Assembly: GCA_944384065.1 (NCBI GenBank)
Contig: CALWRY010000002.1
Span: forward strand, 62,001 to 126,000
Source: an uncultured Enterocloster sp.
Lineage (GTDB): Bacteria > Bacillota > Clostridia > Lachnospirales > Lachnospiraceae
Direction: 5' to 3'
DNA: 64,000 bases
In this document: positions 16,355-25,186 of the stretch, one piece after another
Position numbering within the stretch: position 1 is the first letter of the stretch
Layout: every line of letters starts with the position of its first letter
Program-made: the position numbers and the translations under genes
The notes under the pieces: generated by a model
Database searches by the model: none
Told to the model about the DNA's origin: nothing
The model's input: the letters and a program-made list of their open reading frames with translations, nothing else

Positions 16355-16864
16355 ATGAATCAAAAAGTAGCCCAGCTCATCAATGAACAGATCAATAAGG
16401 AATTTTACTCCGCGTACTTGTATTTGGAGTTTTCCAACTACTATGCGGATGCAGGCCTGGACGGCTTTGAGAACTGGTACCGCATTCAGGCCCAGGAGGA
16501 GCGGGATCACGCCATGTTGTTTTACCAGTACCTGCACAACAACGACCAGAAGGTGACCTTCAAGGCCATTGACAAGCCCGACTGTGTGCTGGAAAACAAT
16601 ATGGATCCGTTAAAGAAAGGCCTGGAGCATGAGAAGTATGTCACTTCCCTGATTAACAATATTTACGCCGCAGCCTTTGAGGAGCACGATTTCCGCACTA
16701 TGCAGCTTTTAGACTGGTTTGTGAAGGAGCAGGGCGAGGAAGAAAAGAATGCTTCCGACCTGATTACCAAGATGGAGCTTTACGGAACGGATGCCAAGGG
16801 CCTATATATGCTTAACAGTGAGCTGAAAGCCCGGGTGTACGCAGCGCCATCCCTGGTTCTGTAG
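16355..16864 (+). CDS. ftnA: Non-haem ferritin
   Basis: Stores iron as a ferric mineral inside a 24-subunit cage. The 169-residue four-helix protein has the ferroxidase-centre residues: Glu in NEQINKEFYSAYLYLEF, the ExxH pair in AQEERDHAM, and Glu plus Gln in the later helices (FVKEQGEEEKNA). The ATG at 16355 is preceded by AGAGAGGAG. The length and the absence of a haem Met fit bacterial ferritin FtnA rather than bacterioferritin. It lies 78 bp after desulfoferrodoxin and may be co-transcribed past the hairpin in between. Co-regulation under oxidative or iron stress is inferred. Confidence 0.94.
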   Translation: MNQKVAQLINEQINKEFYSAYLYLEFSNYYADAGLDGFENWYRIQAQEERDHAMLFYQYLHNNDQKVTFKAIDKPDCVLENNMDPLKKGLEHEKYVTSLINNIYAAAFEEHDFRTMQLLDWFVKEQGEEEKNASDLITKMELYGTDAKGLYMLNSELKARVYAAPSLVL

Positions 16865-17253
16865 ATAAATTGGCTGGAGCCAAAGCTGCTGCCTGCTCTC
16901 CAAGTTTTTCCGTGGAAATGTGGACCGCCTCCAGAGCCGGTGGGATGTGGATCCGTATCTTTTTTCGGTGGATATTCCACCTATATCATGCAACTCATTG
17001 GGGAAGGAAATCCTTCCGGAAGAAACGTTCAGACGGCGGGCACACCTTGCGCATACCCGGATTCGGGAAAGGCAGGGCGTGTCCGCCGCTTTTATATTTG
17101 TAAGGAAAACTTCATCAAAAATTCATTAAAATTTCACCAGTAAAGCTGGAAAATTATTTAAAATGGAAGTAATCGTTCGGGACGGCGTCCTGCCCTGCGG
17201 GGCAGGCGCGGCAGCGGACATGGATTGACTACAGAAGGAGGAGGGACAGGATT
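16865..17253. other. Intergenic stretch without a convincing gene
   Basis: 389 bp. The first 50 bp hold an imperfect stem (TTGG at 16870 to CTCCAAG at 16908) followed by TTTTT, a possible ferritin terminator. A 69-codon reading frame at 16920-17129 has no ribosome site and no family I recognise. The 3' part is AT-rich and includes a CCTGCCC/GGGCAGG stem (17189-17206) just ahead of the next gene's ribosome site, which could influence its translation. Confidence 0.5.
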
Positions 17254-18717
17254 GTGAAAAGAGAGAAGATGCTGGCGGGTCTGGCGCTTGCTGTGCTTTT
17301 GACAGCGGGAGCTTCCGGGACAGCCCTGGCCGCAGGCTGGGTGCAGGAGAATGGAGTCTGGAGGTATAAAGATTCTCAGGATAATTATGTATACAACAAG
17401 TGGGAGATGTCCGGCAACACCTATTACTATCTGGGAAGCGACGGGAACATGGTGACCAACGCCTGGGTGGACGATCTCTACTATGTGGGCGCGGATGGCG
17501 CTATGGTGGCCAACAGCTGGCTGAAGATGAACGCAGCCAGGGACGGAAAGGACGTGGGCTGGTATTATCTGACAAACAGCGGCAAGCTGAAGACGGACGG
17601 CTGGGAGACCATCAACGGCCGTGAGTACGCTTTTGACAGCGATGGGAAGATGCGCACCGGTTGGTATTTTGACGATGATGACATCTACTATCTGGGCGGA
17701 CCGGACGACGGAGCCATGAAGACGGGATGGCGCTGCCTGACCTACGATGTGGAGGAACGGCCGGACGACGGGGATGTGTCGGAGCAGGTGAGTGCAGCGG
17801 ACGATGATTCCCGGTGGTTTTATTTTCAGACTAACGGCAAGGCGGTTCACGGGGACTCCGGCGAGTACAAGAGGGAGACCATTGACGGGAAGAAGTATTA
17901 TTTTGATGAGTACGGCGTGATGGCTTCCGGCTGGATCGCTGCGGACGATGAGGCGGAGTCCGGGGATTCCACCGGCATCAGCCGGTTCATTTATCTGGGC
18001 GGGGAAAATGAGGGCCAGATGTACCAGAGCAAATGGGCCTATGTGGACGAGCATCCCTGGACCAGTGAGGATGAGGACGAGATTGGGGAAGGGGACGACG
18101 ACGAGTGCCCGGACGAGGGGGAGAATGCCTGGTATTACCTGGAAAATGACGGCACGCCGGCCTATCTCAAGTCCACGGCGAACAGCATGAGCGGCGCCAC
18201 TACCAAGGTAGGCAATGACTCCTACTTCTTTAACGCCTACGGCGTGATGCGGACCGGACTGATCCGGATTTCTACGGACAGCAAGAACCTGGTGGGATAT
18301 TTCGGGGACGACAGCCCCTACGGATCCAATCCCAGCTCCTATATGAGAACCGGGAAACAGACGGTCTACGACGATGCGGGCGACCGGTACACCTTTTATT
18401 TCAGCACCTCGGGATCCAGCAAGGGGTCCGGCTACAGCGGCGAGCGGGACGACTACCTCTATTATGACGGATGCCTGGTGGAGGCGGAGGACGGTGAGGA
18501 CTACGAGGCCTTTATCATTGACGGGAAGGCCTATCTGGTAAATGAGTCCGGCCGCGTACAGACCAGCAATAAGGCCTACCGCTGCAATGGAGACTACATG
18601 TACCGCATAAGCGGAGGCAAGCTTTACTATGCGGACGACGACGGGGAGGCTGAGGATCCTGTTACAGAGGGAAGCGCCCTGCCGGAAGTGGTGTACCATG
18701 AGGAATATGATTTATAA
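17254..18717 (+). CDS. Secreted choline-binding-type cell-wall repeat protein
   Basis: 487 residues. A signal peptide (1-27, ending ALAAG) is followed almost entirely by tandem 20-residue aromatic/glycine wall-binding repeats, for example GWVQENGVWRYKDS, YYYLGSDGNMVTNAWV and EYAFDSDGKMRTGWYF. Such repeats bind choline or related wall polymers. Several are interrupted by acidic loops (DEDEIGEGDDDE). No catalytic domain is visible, so it is a surface or scaffolding protein rather than an identified enzyme. The GTG start at 17254 has AGAAGGAGGAGG upstream. It precedes the ECF sigma gene, and a related protein with a transglutaminase-like domain is encoded at 29965-31941. Confidence 0.88.
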   Translation: MKREKMLAGLALAVLLTAGASGTALAAGWVQENGVWRYKDSQDNYVYNKWEMSGNTYYYLGSDGNMVTNAWVDDLYYVGADGAMVANSWLKMNAARDGKDVGWYYLTNSGKLKTDGWETINGREYAFDSDGKMRTGWYFDDDDIYYLGGPDDGAMKTGWRCLTYDVEERPDDGDVSEQVSAADDDSRWFYFQTNGKAVHGDSGEYKRETIDGKKYYFDEYGVMASGWIAADDEAESGDSTGISRFIYLGGENEGQMYQSKWAYVDEHPWTSEDEDEIGEGDDDECPDEGENAWYYLENDGTPAYLKSTANSMSGATTKVGNDSYFFNAYGVMRTGLIRISTDSKNLVGYFGDDSPYGSNPSSYMRTGKQTVYDDAGDRYTFYFSTSGSSKGSGYSGERDDYLYYDGCLVEAEDGEDYEAFIIDGKAYLVNESGRVQTSNKAYRCNGDYMYRISGGKLYYADDDGEAEDPVTEGSALPEVVYHEEYDL

Positions 18718-18775
18718 AATAAAATGAACCAACCGGGGCCCTGACGCCTCTATATGTCAGGTGCACCGAAAAGGA

Positions 18776-18807
18776 AGTCCTTCCGACGGCGAGCCGGAGG
18801 GACTTTT
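18776..18807 (+). terminator. Intrinsic terminator after the wall-repeat protein
   Basis: AGTCCTTCCG (18776-18785) pairs with CGGAGGGACT (18795-18804), one G-U pair, followed by TTTT. A second small stem, GAGCGTG/CACGCTC (18841-18861), lies just before the sigma-factor ribosome site. Confidence 0.7.
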
Positions 18808-18883
18808 CATTTGCGGGGAATGTCTGCAGGCATTTCCCCAGAGCGTGCTTCAAACACGCTCGAATGCCCGGAAAGGAGACTAC

Positions 18884-19447
18884 ATGGAGCAGTGGACAGA
18901 GGGACTGGCCCGGCAGATGAGAGAGGGCAGCAGGGAGGCATTCGATGAATTGATGGCGTATTTTTACCCCAGGATGCTTCCCATGGCCTATCTCATCACG
19001 GGCAATCACGGGGACAGCGAGGACGTGGTCCAGGAGACCTTTGTCCGGTGCTGGATGAACCGGGAGCGGCTGAAGGAGCCCAGATACTTTGCAAAATGGC
19101 TGTACAGGACCATGACCCGGGAGGCCTGGCGTGTATGCAGGCAGAGAAAGCGGGAACAGCCGGTGGAGGAGGTTTTCGGCGGAAAGGATCCGGCCTCGGC
19201 CTCCGCGCTGGAGGAAGTGATGGAGAATGCCCGGAGGGAGGAGCTGCATGAGGCCATTGCAGGGCTGCCGGTGAAGCAGCGGACAGCTGTGGTGCTCTAC
19301 TACTACAATGACATGTCCACCCGGGAGATTGCCGGGGTGATGGGATGCATGGAGGGAACCGTAAAATCGCGGCTTCACACAGCCAGACAGAAGCTAAAGG
19401 CAGTATTGGCAAAGGACGGACTTTTGGGAAAGGAGGCAGCCCTATGA
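18884..19447 (+). CDS. ECF-type RNA polymerase sigma factor
   Basis: 187 residues with only regions 2 and 4 of sigma-70, as in ECF sigma factors. Region 2 contains AYLITGNHGDSEDVVQETFV and region 4 contains LPVKQRTAVVLYYY, STREIAGVMG and EGTVKSRLHTARQKL, the DNA-binding helices. The ATG at 18884 follows GAAAGGAG. Its stop overlaps the start of the next gene (ATGA), a typical sigma/anti-sigma arrangement. Target promoters are unknown; three similar promoter-like elements at 20326-20365 and 29667-29837 are candidates. Confidence 0.92.
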   Translation: MEQWTEGLARQMREGSREAFDELMAYFYPRMLPMAYLITGNHGDSEDVVQETFVRCWMNRERLKEPRYFAKWLYRTMTREAWRVCRQRKREQPVEEVFGGKDPASASALEEVMENARREELHEAIAGLPVKQRTAVVLYYYNDMSTREIAGVMGCMEGTVKSRLHTARQKLKAVLAKDGLLGKEAAL

Positions 19448-20241
19448 GACAGAGGGAAAATGAAAAACTGCTGGAGAGAGAGATCAAGCGCTCCTTAGAG
19501 AGCAGGGCGCGGCAGGCTGTGCCGGATTCCGGAAATCTTGCAGAGCTGCGCCGCCGGGTCTATGATCAGATTGAGGAGGAATCAGGAATGAGAAAATGGA
19601 GCATGAGAAAAGTTGTGGTGGCAGCAGCAGCCATCTGTGTGTTTGCAAGCATGACCGCCGTGGCGGCGGGAAGGATCGCCTCGGTGACCAGCCATTCCAC
19701 CCATGAGGAGGAGATCACCCAGTACAGTGAGCTGGCGGCCATGGAGGAAGAGGTGGGAATCCGCACGGGAGCGCCGGAGGCCTTTGCCAATGGCTTTGCC
19801 TTTGCGAGCGCTATGCCGGTGTACAGCCAGGCGGAGGACGAGGAGGGGAACGCGGTGACATCCGGCCAGGGAATTTCTCTCACTTATAAAAAAGAAGGGA
19901 TGGCTGACATGAATCTCTTCGCGGAGGGAACCGGAATGTACGAGGGAAACATCGCAGACGGAGCCCAGCAGACCTTTTCCCATAACGGCGTGACTCTGGG
20001 ATACAATGAGACCCACTACCGCTTTGTGCCCGGGGACTACGAGGTGCCTGAGGGCGAGAAGAAGCTGGTGGAGCAGGGGGATATCGTCATCAGCTACGGG
20101 ACGGATCAGGTGGAGGATCAGATCAGCCGCAGCATCAGCTGGGAGAAGGACGGCAGGGCGTATACCCTGATGGCCTTTGATACTGCCCTGGAGGCGGAGA
20201 ATTTTTATGAGATGGCTTGCGAGCTGATTGACGGACAGTAA
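19444..20241 (+). CDS. Probable membrane anti-sigma factor
   Basis: 265 residues, translationally coupled by an ATGA overlap to the sigma gene. A short charged cytoplasmic N-terminus (about 1-55) is followed by one membrane helix (VVVAAAAICVFASMTAVAAG) and an extracytoplasmic domain of about 190 residues rich in acidic and aromatic residues. No zinc-binding HxxxCxxC motif is present, so it is not a ZAS-type anti-sigma factor. The architecture resembles the DUF4179/DUF4367 class of regulators paired with clostridial ECF factors. The assignment rests on position and topology. A good terminator follows. Confidence 0.7.
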   Translation: MRQRENEKLLEREIKRSLESRARQAVPDSGNLAELRRRVYDQIEEESGMRKWSMRKVVVAAAAICVFASMTAVAAGRIASVTSHSTHEEEITQYSELAAMEEEVGIRTGAPEAFANGFAFASAMPVYSQAEDEEGNAVTSGQGISLTYKKEGMADMNLFAEGTGMYEGNIADGAQQTFSHNGVTLGYNETHYRFVPGDYEVPEGEKKLVEQGDIVISYGTDQVEDQISRSISWEKDGRAYTLMAFDTALEAENFYEMACELIDGQ

Positions 20242-20260
20242 TATAGACAGTATGAACAAG

Positions 20261-20292
20261 GCCGGCCGGCACGATGCTGGGCCGGCTTTTTT
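20261..20292 (+). terminator. Intrinsic terminator after the sigma/anti-sigma pair
   Basis: GCCGGCC (20261-20267) pairs with GGCCGGC (20280-20286) and is followed by six T. Confidence 0.85.
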
Positions 20293-20325
20293 GAATTGGC
20301 AGGAAATTTTTCTTAGATTCTTCTC

Positions 20326-20365
20326 CAAAAACGACATTTCACTCCAATTATATAAGTGAAAGGAG
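20326..20365 (+). promoter_or_regulatory. Candidate ECF-type promoter element
   Basis: CAAAAACGACA at 20326 and CCAATTATATAAGTGAAAG at 20344-20362 match the layout of two elements upstream of the transglutaminase gene (AAAA-rich box, 18-nt offset, then CCAATTAG or CCGATAGT and GTGTAAG). It lies upstream of the zinc-ribbon gene and close to the ECF sigma operon. Recognition by that sigma factor is inference. Confidence 0.35.
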
Positions 20366-20411
20366 GGTGGGAGTTGCCTTATAAAGCTGCATAAAACAAG
20401 GGGCAGAGCAG

Positions 20412-20472
20412 TTGACTGCACTCATAAATCCGAGTATAATGAGTGCGATAGACTCATAAATCCGAGTATAAT
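20412..20472 (+). promoter_or_regulatory. Promoter with duplicated operator-like repeat
   Basis: TTGACT (20412-20417), 17 bp, TATAAT (20435-20440) forms a strong sigma-A promoter. The 20-bp unit CTCATAAATCCGAGTATAAT occurs twice, at 20421-20440 and 20453-20472. The ATCCGAGTATAAT core recurs in the promoter of the GrpE gene at 32008-32036 and, as ATTCGAGCATAC, upstream of the XRE regulator gene near 38860. The repeat overlaps the spacer and -10, as a repressor operator would. Confidence 0.7.
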
Positions 20473-20493
20473 AAAAAGAGGAGGAGATGAAAT

Positions 20494-20958
20494 ATGTATT
20501 GTCCGTCCTGTGAAAAACAGATCAGTGACGATTCTTTATTTTGCGCCTACTGCGGCGCAAAGATGGAGGGAAAGCCTAAGAAAACCAGGATGCGGTTTGC
20601 GTCGAATATGCGGGCAGACGGGACAAAAGCAGATAGCGAGACGGCAGAGCAGCCCAAGGCCCGCTATGAGATACCTGCGCGTCTGGACGCCGCCGCGATT
20701 CTGCCGCCGCCCGGAGCACGGATAAAAAAACAATATAATATCTTTGCCATTGCCGGCTGCGGGGTGTCGCTTCTCAGCATGAAATTTAATCCGTACATGC
20801 TGTTCTCGCTCGCCGCGGTGATTCTCTCGCTTTACAGCCTGATTGTGATGGATACAAAGGATTTTCACACAAGAGGGCACGGATTCGCCCTGACGGGACT
20901 GTTTTTTGGGCTGGTAAATACCCTTGGTTTTTTGATGGTAATGTCAAAGTATGCGTAG
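20494..20958 (+). CDS. Zinc-ribbon membrane protein, function unknown
   Basis: 154 residues. The N-terminus is a four-Cys zinc ribbon (CPSCEKQ and CAYCGAK), then a polar linker (residues 25-75), then two hydrophobic segments around residues 80-118 and 128-152. The ribosome site GAGGAG sits 7 bp before the ATG. It is the first gene after the operator-containing promoter, 33 bp ahead of another zinc-ribbon protein with an M48 protease domain. The ribbon-plus-membrane architecture is common in Firmicutes and gives no specific function. The shared ribbon suggests that the first two products interact or face the same cytosolic partner. Confidence 0.75.
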   Translation: MYCPSCEKQISDDSLFCAYCGAKMEGKPKKTRMRFASNMRADGTKADSETAEQPKARYEIPARLDAAAILPPPGARIKKQYNIFAIAGCGVSLLSMKFNPYMLFSLAAVILSLYSLIVMDTKDFHTRGHGFALTGLFFGLVNTLGFLMVMSKYA

Positions 20959-20991
20959 CGCACAGATGGATTGGGAATGGAGGAGAATAGG

Positions 20992-22044
20992 ATGAGAGAG
21001 TGTTTTAATTGTGGTACAGAGCTGGATGAGGATGATGTGTTTTGCCCGGAATGCGGTCAGGCGCTGAATGGGAGCAGCCAGGACAGGGCGGGAAAGGCAG
21101 GGGCAGAACTTGGGCAGGGGAATCCGGATTTTTATTTCCTGCAGGCGATGCCGGTGATGTTCAAATCCCATAACCATTCCGTGCTCCTGTACTTTGTGCT
21201 CAATATTTTTGTGATTATGAGCGTCTGCTGTCTGCTGTTTTCCAGCTGGGGCATCCCCGTGGGCATCATCGCCTATGGATTTTCCCTCTATATCGCCCTG
21301 TCGCCCTTGGGGGAGAAAATCCTTCGCTGGCAGACGGGATGCAAACCGATTAAGAGGCCGGAATATATACGGAAGTTAGAGCCTTTGTTTAACGAGGCGC
21401 GGGCGCGCGCTATTTTAGAGGCCCGGCAGGAGGGACTGTCCATCCCCGACGATATCGGGTTCTTTATGAATGACAGCGAGGAGCCGAATGCCTTCGCTAC
21501 AGGCCGGAAGACCATCTGTGTGACAAAGGGGCTCTTAAACCTGCCGGAGGATCAGATTATCGCGGCTCTGTGCCATGAATTCGGGCACATTGCCCACCAT
21601 GACACGGACGTTATTCTTGTGATTACCGTGGGAAATATGATTGTCACGGCGATTATAACGATCATCAAAATTGCAGCCATAATCTTTGGCCTTATGCTGA
21701 ATATCGTGGGTATGGTTGGCGGCCAGGAGGGAGCCGCAGGCCGGGCGGCCGGGAGTCTGGCCCAGATAATTACCGTGGCGTTTGTGGGTTTGGTTATGAA
21801 GGGCTGGACAGCCGTGGGCCGGGTCCTTGTGATGAATTCCATGCGCAAGCAGGAGTACAGAGCCGACGAGTTTGCCTTCAACTGCGGATACGGAAACTCT
21901 ATCTGCGCGATGCTGGACTCCTTCGGATCGTCGGGGACAGAGTCAACCGGACTTTTTGCCCAGCTGGCCAGCTCACACCCGGACAATGATTCCCGAATCG
22001 CTGCGCTCCAAAATCTGGGGGCTTCCTATCAGGCGGAGGTGTAG
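20992..22044 (+). CDS. Zinc-ribbon M48-family membrane metalloprotease
   Basis: 350 residues. An N-terminal zinc ribbon (CFNCGTE and CPECGQ) precedes two hydrophobic segments (about residues 60-95). The protease domain carries HEFGH (His195 to His199) with the third ligand in QEYRADEFA, the gluzincin pattern of HtpX/Ste24-type M48 enzymes. Further hydrophobic stretches lie between these motifs (residues 205-270), as in HtpX. I chose the ATG at 20992, 6 bp after GGAGGAG; an upstream TTG at 20971 is poorer. HtpX proteases degrade damaged membrane proteins, so a quality-control role beside the Hsp70-like genes is plausible. Substrates are unknown. The next gene starts 2 bp after this stop. Confidence 0.85.
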   Translation: MRECFNCGTELDEDDVFCPECGQALNGSSQDRAGKAGAELGQGNPDFYFLQAMPVMFKSHNHSVLLYFVLNIFVIMSVCCLLFSSWGIPVGIIAYGFSLYIALSPLGEKILRWQTGCKPIKRPEYIRKLEPLFNEARARAILEARQEGLSIPDDIGFFMNDSEEPNAFATGRKTICVTKGLLNLPEDQIIAALCHEFGHIAHHDTDVILVITVGNMIVTAIITIIKIAAIIFGLMLNIVGMVGGQEGAAGRAAGSLAQIITVAFVGLVMKGWTAVGRVLVMNSMRKQEYRADEFAFNCGYGNSICAMLDSFGSSGTESTGLFAQLASSHPDNDSRIAALQNLGASYQAEV

Positions 22045-22045
22045 G

Positions 22046-25000
22046 ATGGCGGAGAATATCATTCCTACTGTGTCGGAGCTGAGGCTGGAGGAGGCCTTTT
22101 CCAACGGAGTATTGACAGCGCGGCGTTTTATTGGCAGGGAATATCTGGCCAGCCTTTCCAGCGCGCCGGTGGTTCCCCTGTCAGAGGACGAGATAAGGCG
22201 GGGAAGCCTCCGCCTTATGAAAATTGCGCGCCTGGTTTATGACAAAAAGGAGAATGTCAACGACAAGCTGATCAGCGTCTACAGCGCTCTGCAGAATGTG
22301 GACAGCGGGGCCGCGCTGCTTTTAAAGGGAAACAAAGAGGGGGTGGAGTATTATCTGGGAATCAACTCGGAGCGCAACGCCTCTGTGGCCATGCGGATTT
22401 TGGAAAAGAGCCTTTTGGGGAACTTTCCCGGAAGCGAGACAAAGCAGCTGACAAATTCCGAGATTGACGCCCTTCTCGATCAGGTGACCCGGCAGAGGTT
22501 CGGGCATGAAAAGTTTCTGTCCAGCGTGACGGTTGTGCCCTCCATGCGGGATAAGGATAAAGAAAAATTTGTCCAGGGCATGGAGAAATTTGTGGACACC
22601 ATGCAGGGGGAGAACTACTGCGTGATGATTCTGGCACGCCCCGTCTCGCAGGAACGGCAGAAGCTCTGCAAAAAGGGGCTGGAGGATCTGTATTCCACCT
22701 TGTCTCCTTTTATGAAAACCACCCTTGCCTATGGGGTGAATTCCAGCACGGCTGTGTCAAAGGGCATGTTTACGAATTTCTCCCGCTCCATCAACAGCAG
22801 CGTTTCCAACACCCAGGGAACCAGCCACGGCACTTCCCTGTCCCACACCCGAGGAAAGAACGCGGGCATGAGCGGAGGCGGATTTAATGTGGGTGGATCC
22901 GTCTCAGACACCAGGGGGACCTCCGACTCAGCCTCCTGGTCCCGGGCAGTGACCTCAGGTACTGCGGACACCACGGGAACAGGGGAGAACAGCTCCAAGT
23001 CCGTGACGGAGGGAGATTCCCGGACACTCACCATAGAGCGGCAGGACAAGACCGTTGGCGTGCTTCTGGAAAAGATCGAGGGGCAGCTTAAGCGCATCAA
23101 GGCCTGCGAGTCTTATGGGGTTTGGGAATGCGCCTCCTATTTTATTGCCGATGATATTCAGACCTCTGTGGTTGCGGCCAACGCCTACAAGGCGCTGATG
23201 CTGGGGGAGCAGACGGATGTGGAGAATGCCTGCGTAAATGTGTGGGGCATTGGGGCCGGACAGAAAATTGCGGAGATCTTCAAATATCTGCGGCAGGGAG
23301 AGCATCCCCTTATCCGGGTGAACAGCCCGGCGGGATATGAGGCCCAGGAGGTGACCCCGGCCAATTTTATCAGCGGCAGAGAGCTGCCGCTTTTATTCAG
23401 CCTTCCCCACAAGTCGGTCGCAGGCCTTACGGTCACCAATATAGCGGAATTTGGAAGAAATGTGTTTGTACAGAACCAATGCGGAAAAAAGCGGGAGATC
23501 CGTATTGGGAGAGTGCAGCACATGGGCAGAGTGGAGGAGGAGGCTGTAAACCTGGATCTGGACAGCCTGACCTCCCATTGCTTTATCTGCGGATCCACCG
23601 GATCCGGAAAATCCAACACCACCTACGGCCTGCTGGAGCGCTTTATTGAAAACAAGATCCCCTTCCTGGTAATAGAGCCCGCAAAGGGAGAGTACCGGAC
23701 AGCTTTCGGCGGCCTGGAACAGATTCACATATTTACCACCAACCCGGGGATCGGACAGATGTTAAAAATAAATCCCTTCCGGTTCGACCCGGGTATTCAC
23801 ATCCTGGAGCACCTGGACCGCCTGATTGAGATTTTCAATGCGTGCTGGGAAATGTACGCGGCTATGCCGGCGATCTTAAAGGATGCGGTGGAACAGATTT
23901 ATATCAGGAAGGGCTGGGATCTGCTTCACTCCCAGTACATGAGGCCGGGGGAGCCGGTCTACCCCACATTCGCGGATCTGATGACGGTGCTTCCCTCTAT
24001 CATCCAGTCCTCCGGCTATTCCTCCGACACCCAGGGGGATTATACGGGCGCTCTGGTGACGCGGGTGAAGTCCCTGACCAACGGTATTTCCGGTGAAATC
24101 TTCTGTGATATCTACGATATTCCGGATACCGTGCTGTTCGATGAAAACACCATCGTGGACGTGAGCCGGGTGGGATCCTCGGAGACCAAGTCCCTGATCA
24201 TGGGGATTCTGGTGCTTAAGCTTACGGAGTACAGGACGGCAAATGCCCGTGGGGCCAACAGCGGGCTCCGGCACATTACGGTCATGGAGGAGGCCCACAA
24301 TCTTCTCAAAAAAGCGGAGCCCTCCTCCGCCGGGAGCAGTGTCGTCCAGAAGTCCGTGGAGATGATAACAAGCAGCATTGCGGAGATGCGGACCTACGGC
24401 GAGGGATTTATTATCGTGGACCAGTCCCCCACTTCGGTGGACATCGCCGCCATAAAGAACACCAACACCAAGATCATCATGCGCCTGCCGGAGCAGAAGG
24501 ACTGCGAGGCCGTGGCCCGGGCGGTGAGCCTTTCTGAGGATCAGACCAAGGAGATCGCAAAGCTGGGAATGGGCGTGGCGGTGGTTATGCAGAATAACTG
24601 GCTGGAGGCGGTGCTGACAAAGATTGACAAGGCCTCGGATCAGTACGAGAAGGAAATGCTTCTCACAGAGGAAGAGAGGGGGCGGAGAGCAGAAAAGGAG
24701 CGCCTGATGCGGGGGGCGGTCATCGACGAGCTCTTGCGCCAGTACCGGATCGACAAGCGCATGGATCCAGAGGGCCTGCGGGCAGTTATCGAAGGATCCG
24801 GAGCGGATGCATTTAAAAAGAGGGAGATGCTTTGGGCGGTTGAAGGCATCCTGCGCCGCCTGGAGGACAATATGGAAAACTACGAGCAGATGGGACAATT
24901 TCTCCTCAGCGTAAGCGGCTGCCAGGGAATGTTTGACATGCTGGGCCTGCTTCTGCGGGATTACAAAGAGGAGGATGTAAAGCAGTGGGAGGAGGCCGCC

Positions 25001-25135
25001 TCTGCGTTAATTCCCAGGTACGCCGCAGTATCCCAAGGCAGTATCCGGCCGCTCCTTCTGTACATGACCTATTATCTGTCATCCGTGAAAAATGACAGCG
25101 GGATCAATTATGACAGCATCTATGAAAATTTGTGA
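22046..25135 (+). CDS. HerA/VirB4-like DUF87 ATPase
   Basis: 1029 residues. The C-terminal half is a P-loop ATPase of the HerA/FtsK superfamily: Walker A GSTGSGKSNT (from about residue 516), Walker B ITVMEEAHNLL (about 744-754), then IVDQSPTSVD and IIMRLPEQKDCEAVARAV motifs. The N-terminal half is not recognised and contains a Ser/Thr/Gly-rich low-complexity stretch (about residues 235-330) with repeated GTS and SDTRGTS-like units. Related HerA ATPases drive DNA translocation or pump proteins or DNA, usually as hexamers. Here the neighbours are a membrane protease and chaperones rather than a NurA nuclease, so a protein-related motor is possible. Start ATG at 22046, 2 bp after the protease stop. 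Confidence 0.85.
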   Translation: MAENIIPTVSELRLEEAFSNGVLTARRFIGREYLASLSSAPVVPLSEDEIRRGSLRLMKIARLVYDKKENVNDKLISVYSALQNVDSGAALLLKGNKEGVEYYLGINSERNASVAMRILEKSLLGNFPGSETKQLTNSEIDALLDQVTRQRFGHEKFLSSVTVVPSMRDKDKEKFVQGMEKFVDTMQGENYCVMILARPVSQERQKLCKKGLEDLYSTLSPFMKTTLAYGVNSSTAVSKGMFTNFSRSINSSVSNTQGTSHGTSLSHTRGKNAGMSGGGFNVGGSVSDTRGTSDSASWSRAVTSGTADTTGTGENSSKSVTEGDSRTLTIERQDKTVGVLLEKIEGQLKRIKACESYGVWECASYFIADDIQTSVVAANAYKALMLGEQTDVENACVNVWGIGAGQKIAEIFKYLRQGEHPLIRVNSPAGYEAQEVTPANFISGRELPLLFSLPHKSVAGLTVTNIAEFGRNVFVQNQCGKKREIRIGRVQHMGRVEEEAVNLDLDSLTSHCFICGSTGSGKSNTTYGLLERFIENKIPFLVIEPAKGEYRTAFGGLEQIHIFTTNPGIGQMLKINPFRFDPGIHILEHLDRLIEIFNACWEMYAAMPAILKDAVEQIYIRKGWDLLHSQYMRPGEPVYPTFADLMTVLPSIIQSSGYSSDTQGDYTGALVTRVKSLTNGISGEIFCDIYDIPDTVLFDENTIVDVSRVGSSETKSLIMGILVLKLTEYRTANARGANSGLRHITVMEEAHNLLKKAEPSSAGSSVVQKSVEMITSSIAEMRTYGEGFIIVDQSPTSVDIAAIKNTNTKIIMRLPEQKDCEAVARAVSLSEDQTKEIAKLGMGVAVVMQNNWLEAVLTKIDKASDQYEKEMLLTEEERGRRAEKERLMRGAVIDELLRQYRIDKRMDPEGLRAVIEGSGADAFKKREMLWAVEGILRRLEDNMENYEQMGQFLLSVSGCQGMFDMLGLLLRDYKEEDVKQWEEAASALIPRYAAVSQGSIRPLLLYMTYYLSSVKNDSGINYDSIYENL

Positions 25136-25186
25136 GCGAGCACCCTTATCAGACAAGGGTACAGATAAAGGAGGATGAAAAGAAAT

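Noticed and set aside
16920..17129. 69-codon ORF between ferritin and the wall-repeat protein
   Set aside because: No ribosome site, no recognisable family, and overlapping alternative frames of similar length.
17158..18699. Long minus-strand reading frame (513 codons) opposite the wall-repeat protein
   Set aside because: Shadow of the repeat-rich gene at 17254-18717, which has signal peptide, repeats and ribosome site.
20421..20472. Short direct repeats as a CRISPR array or iteron origin
   Set aside because: Only two copies, overlapping a sigma-A promoter and recurring at other promoters, which fits an operator.
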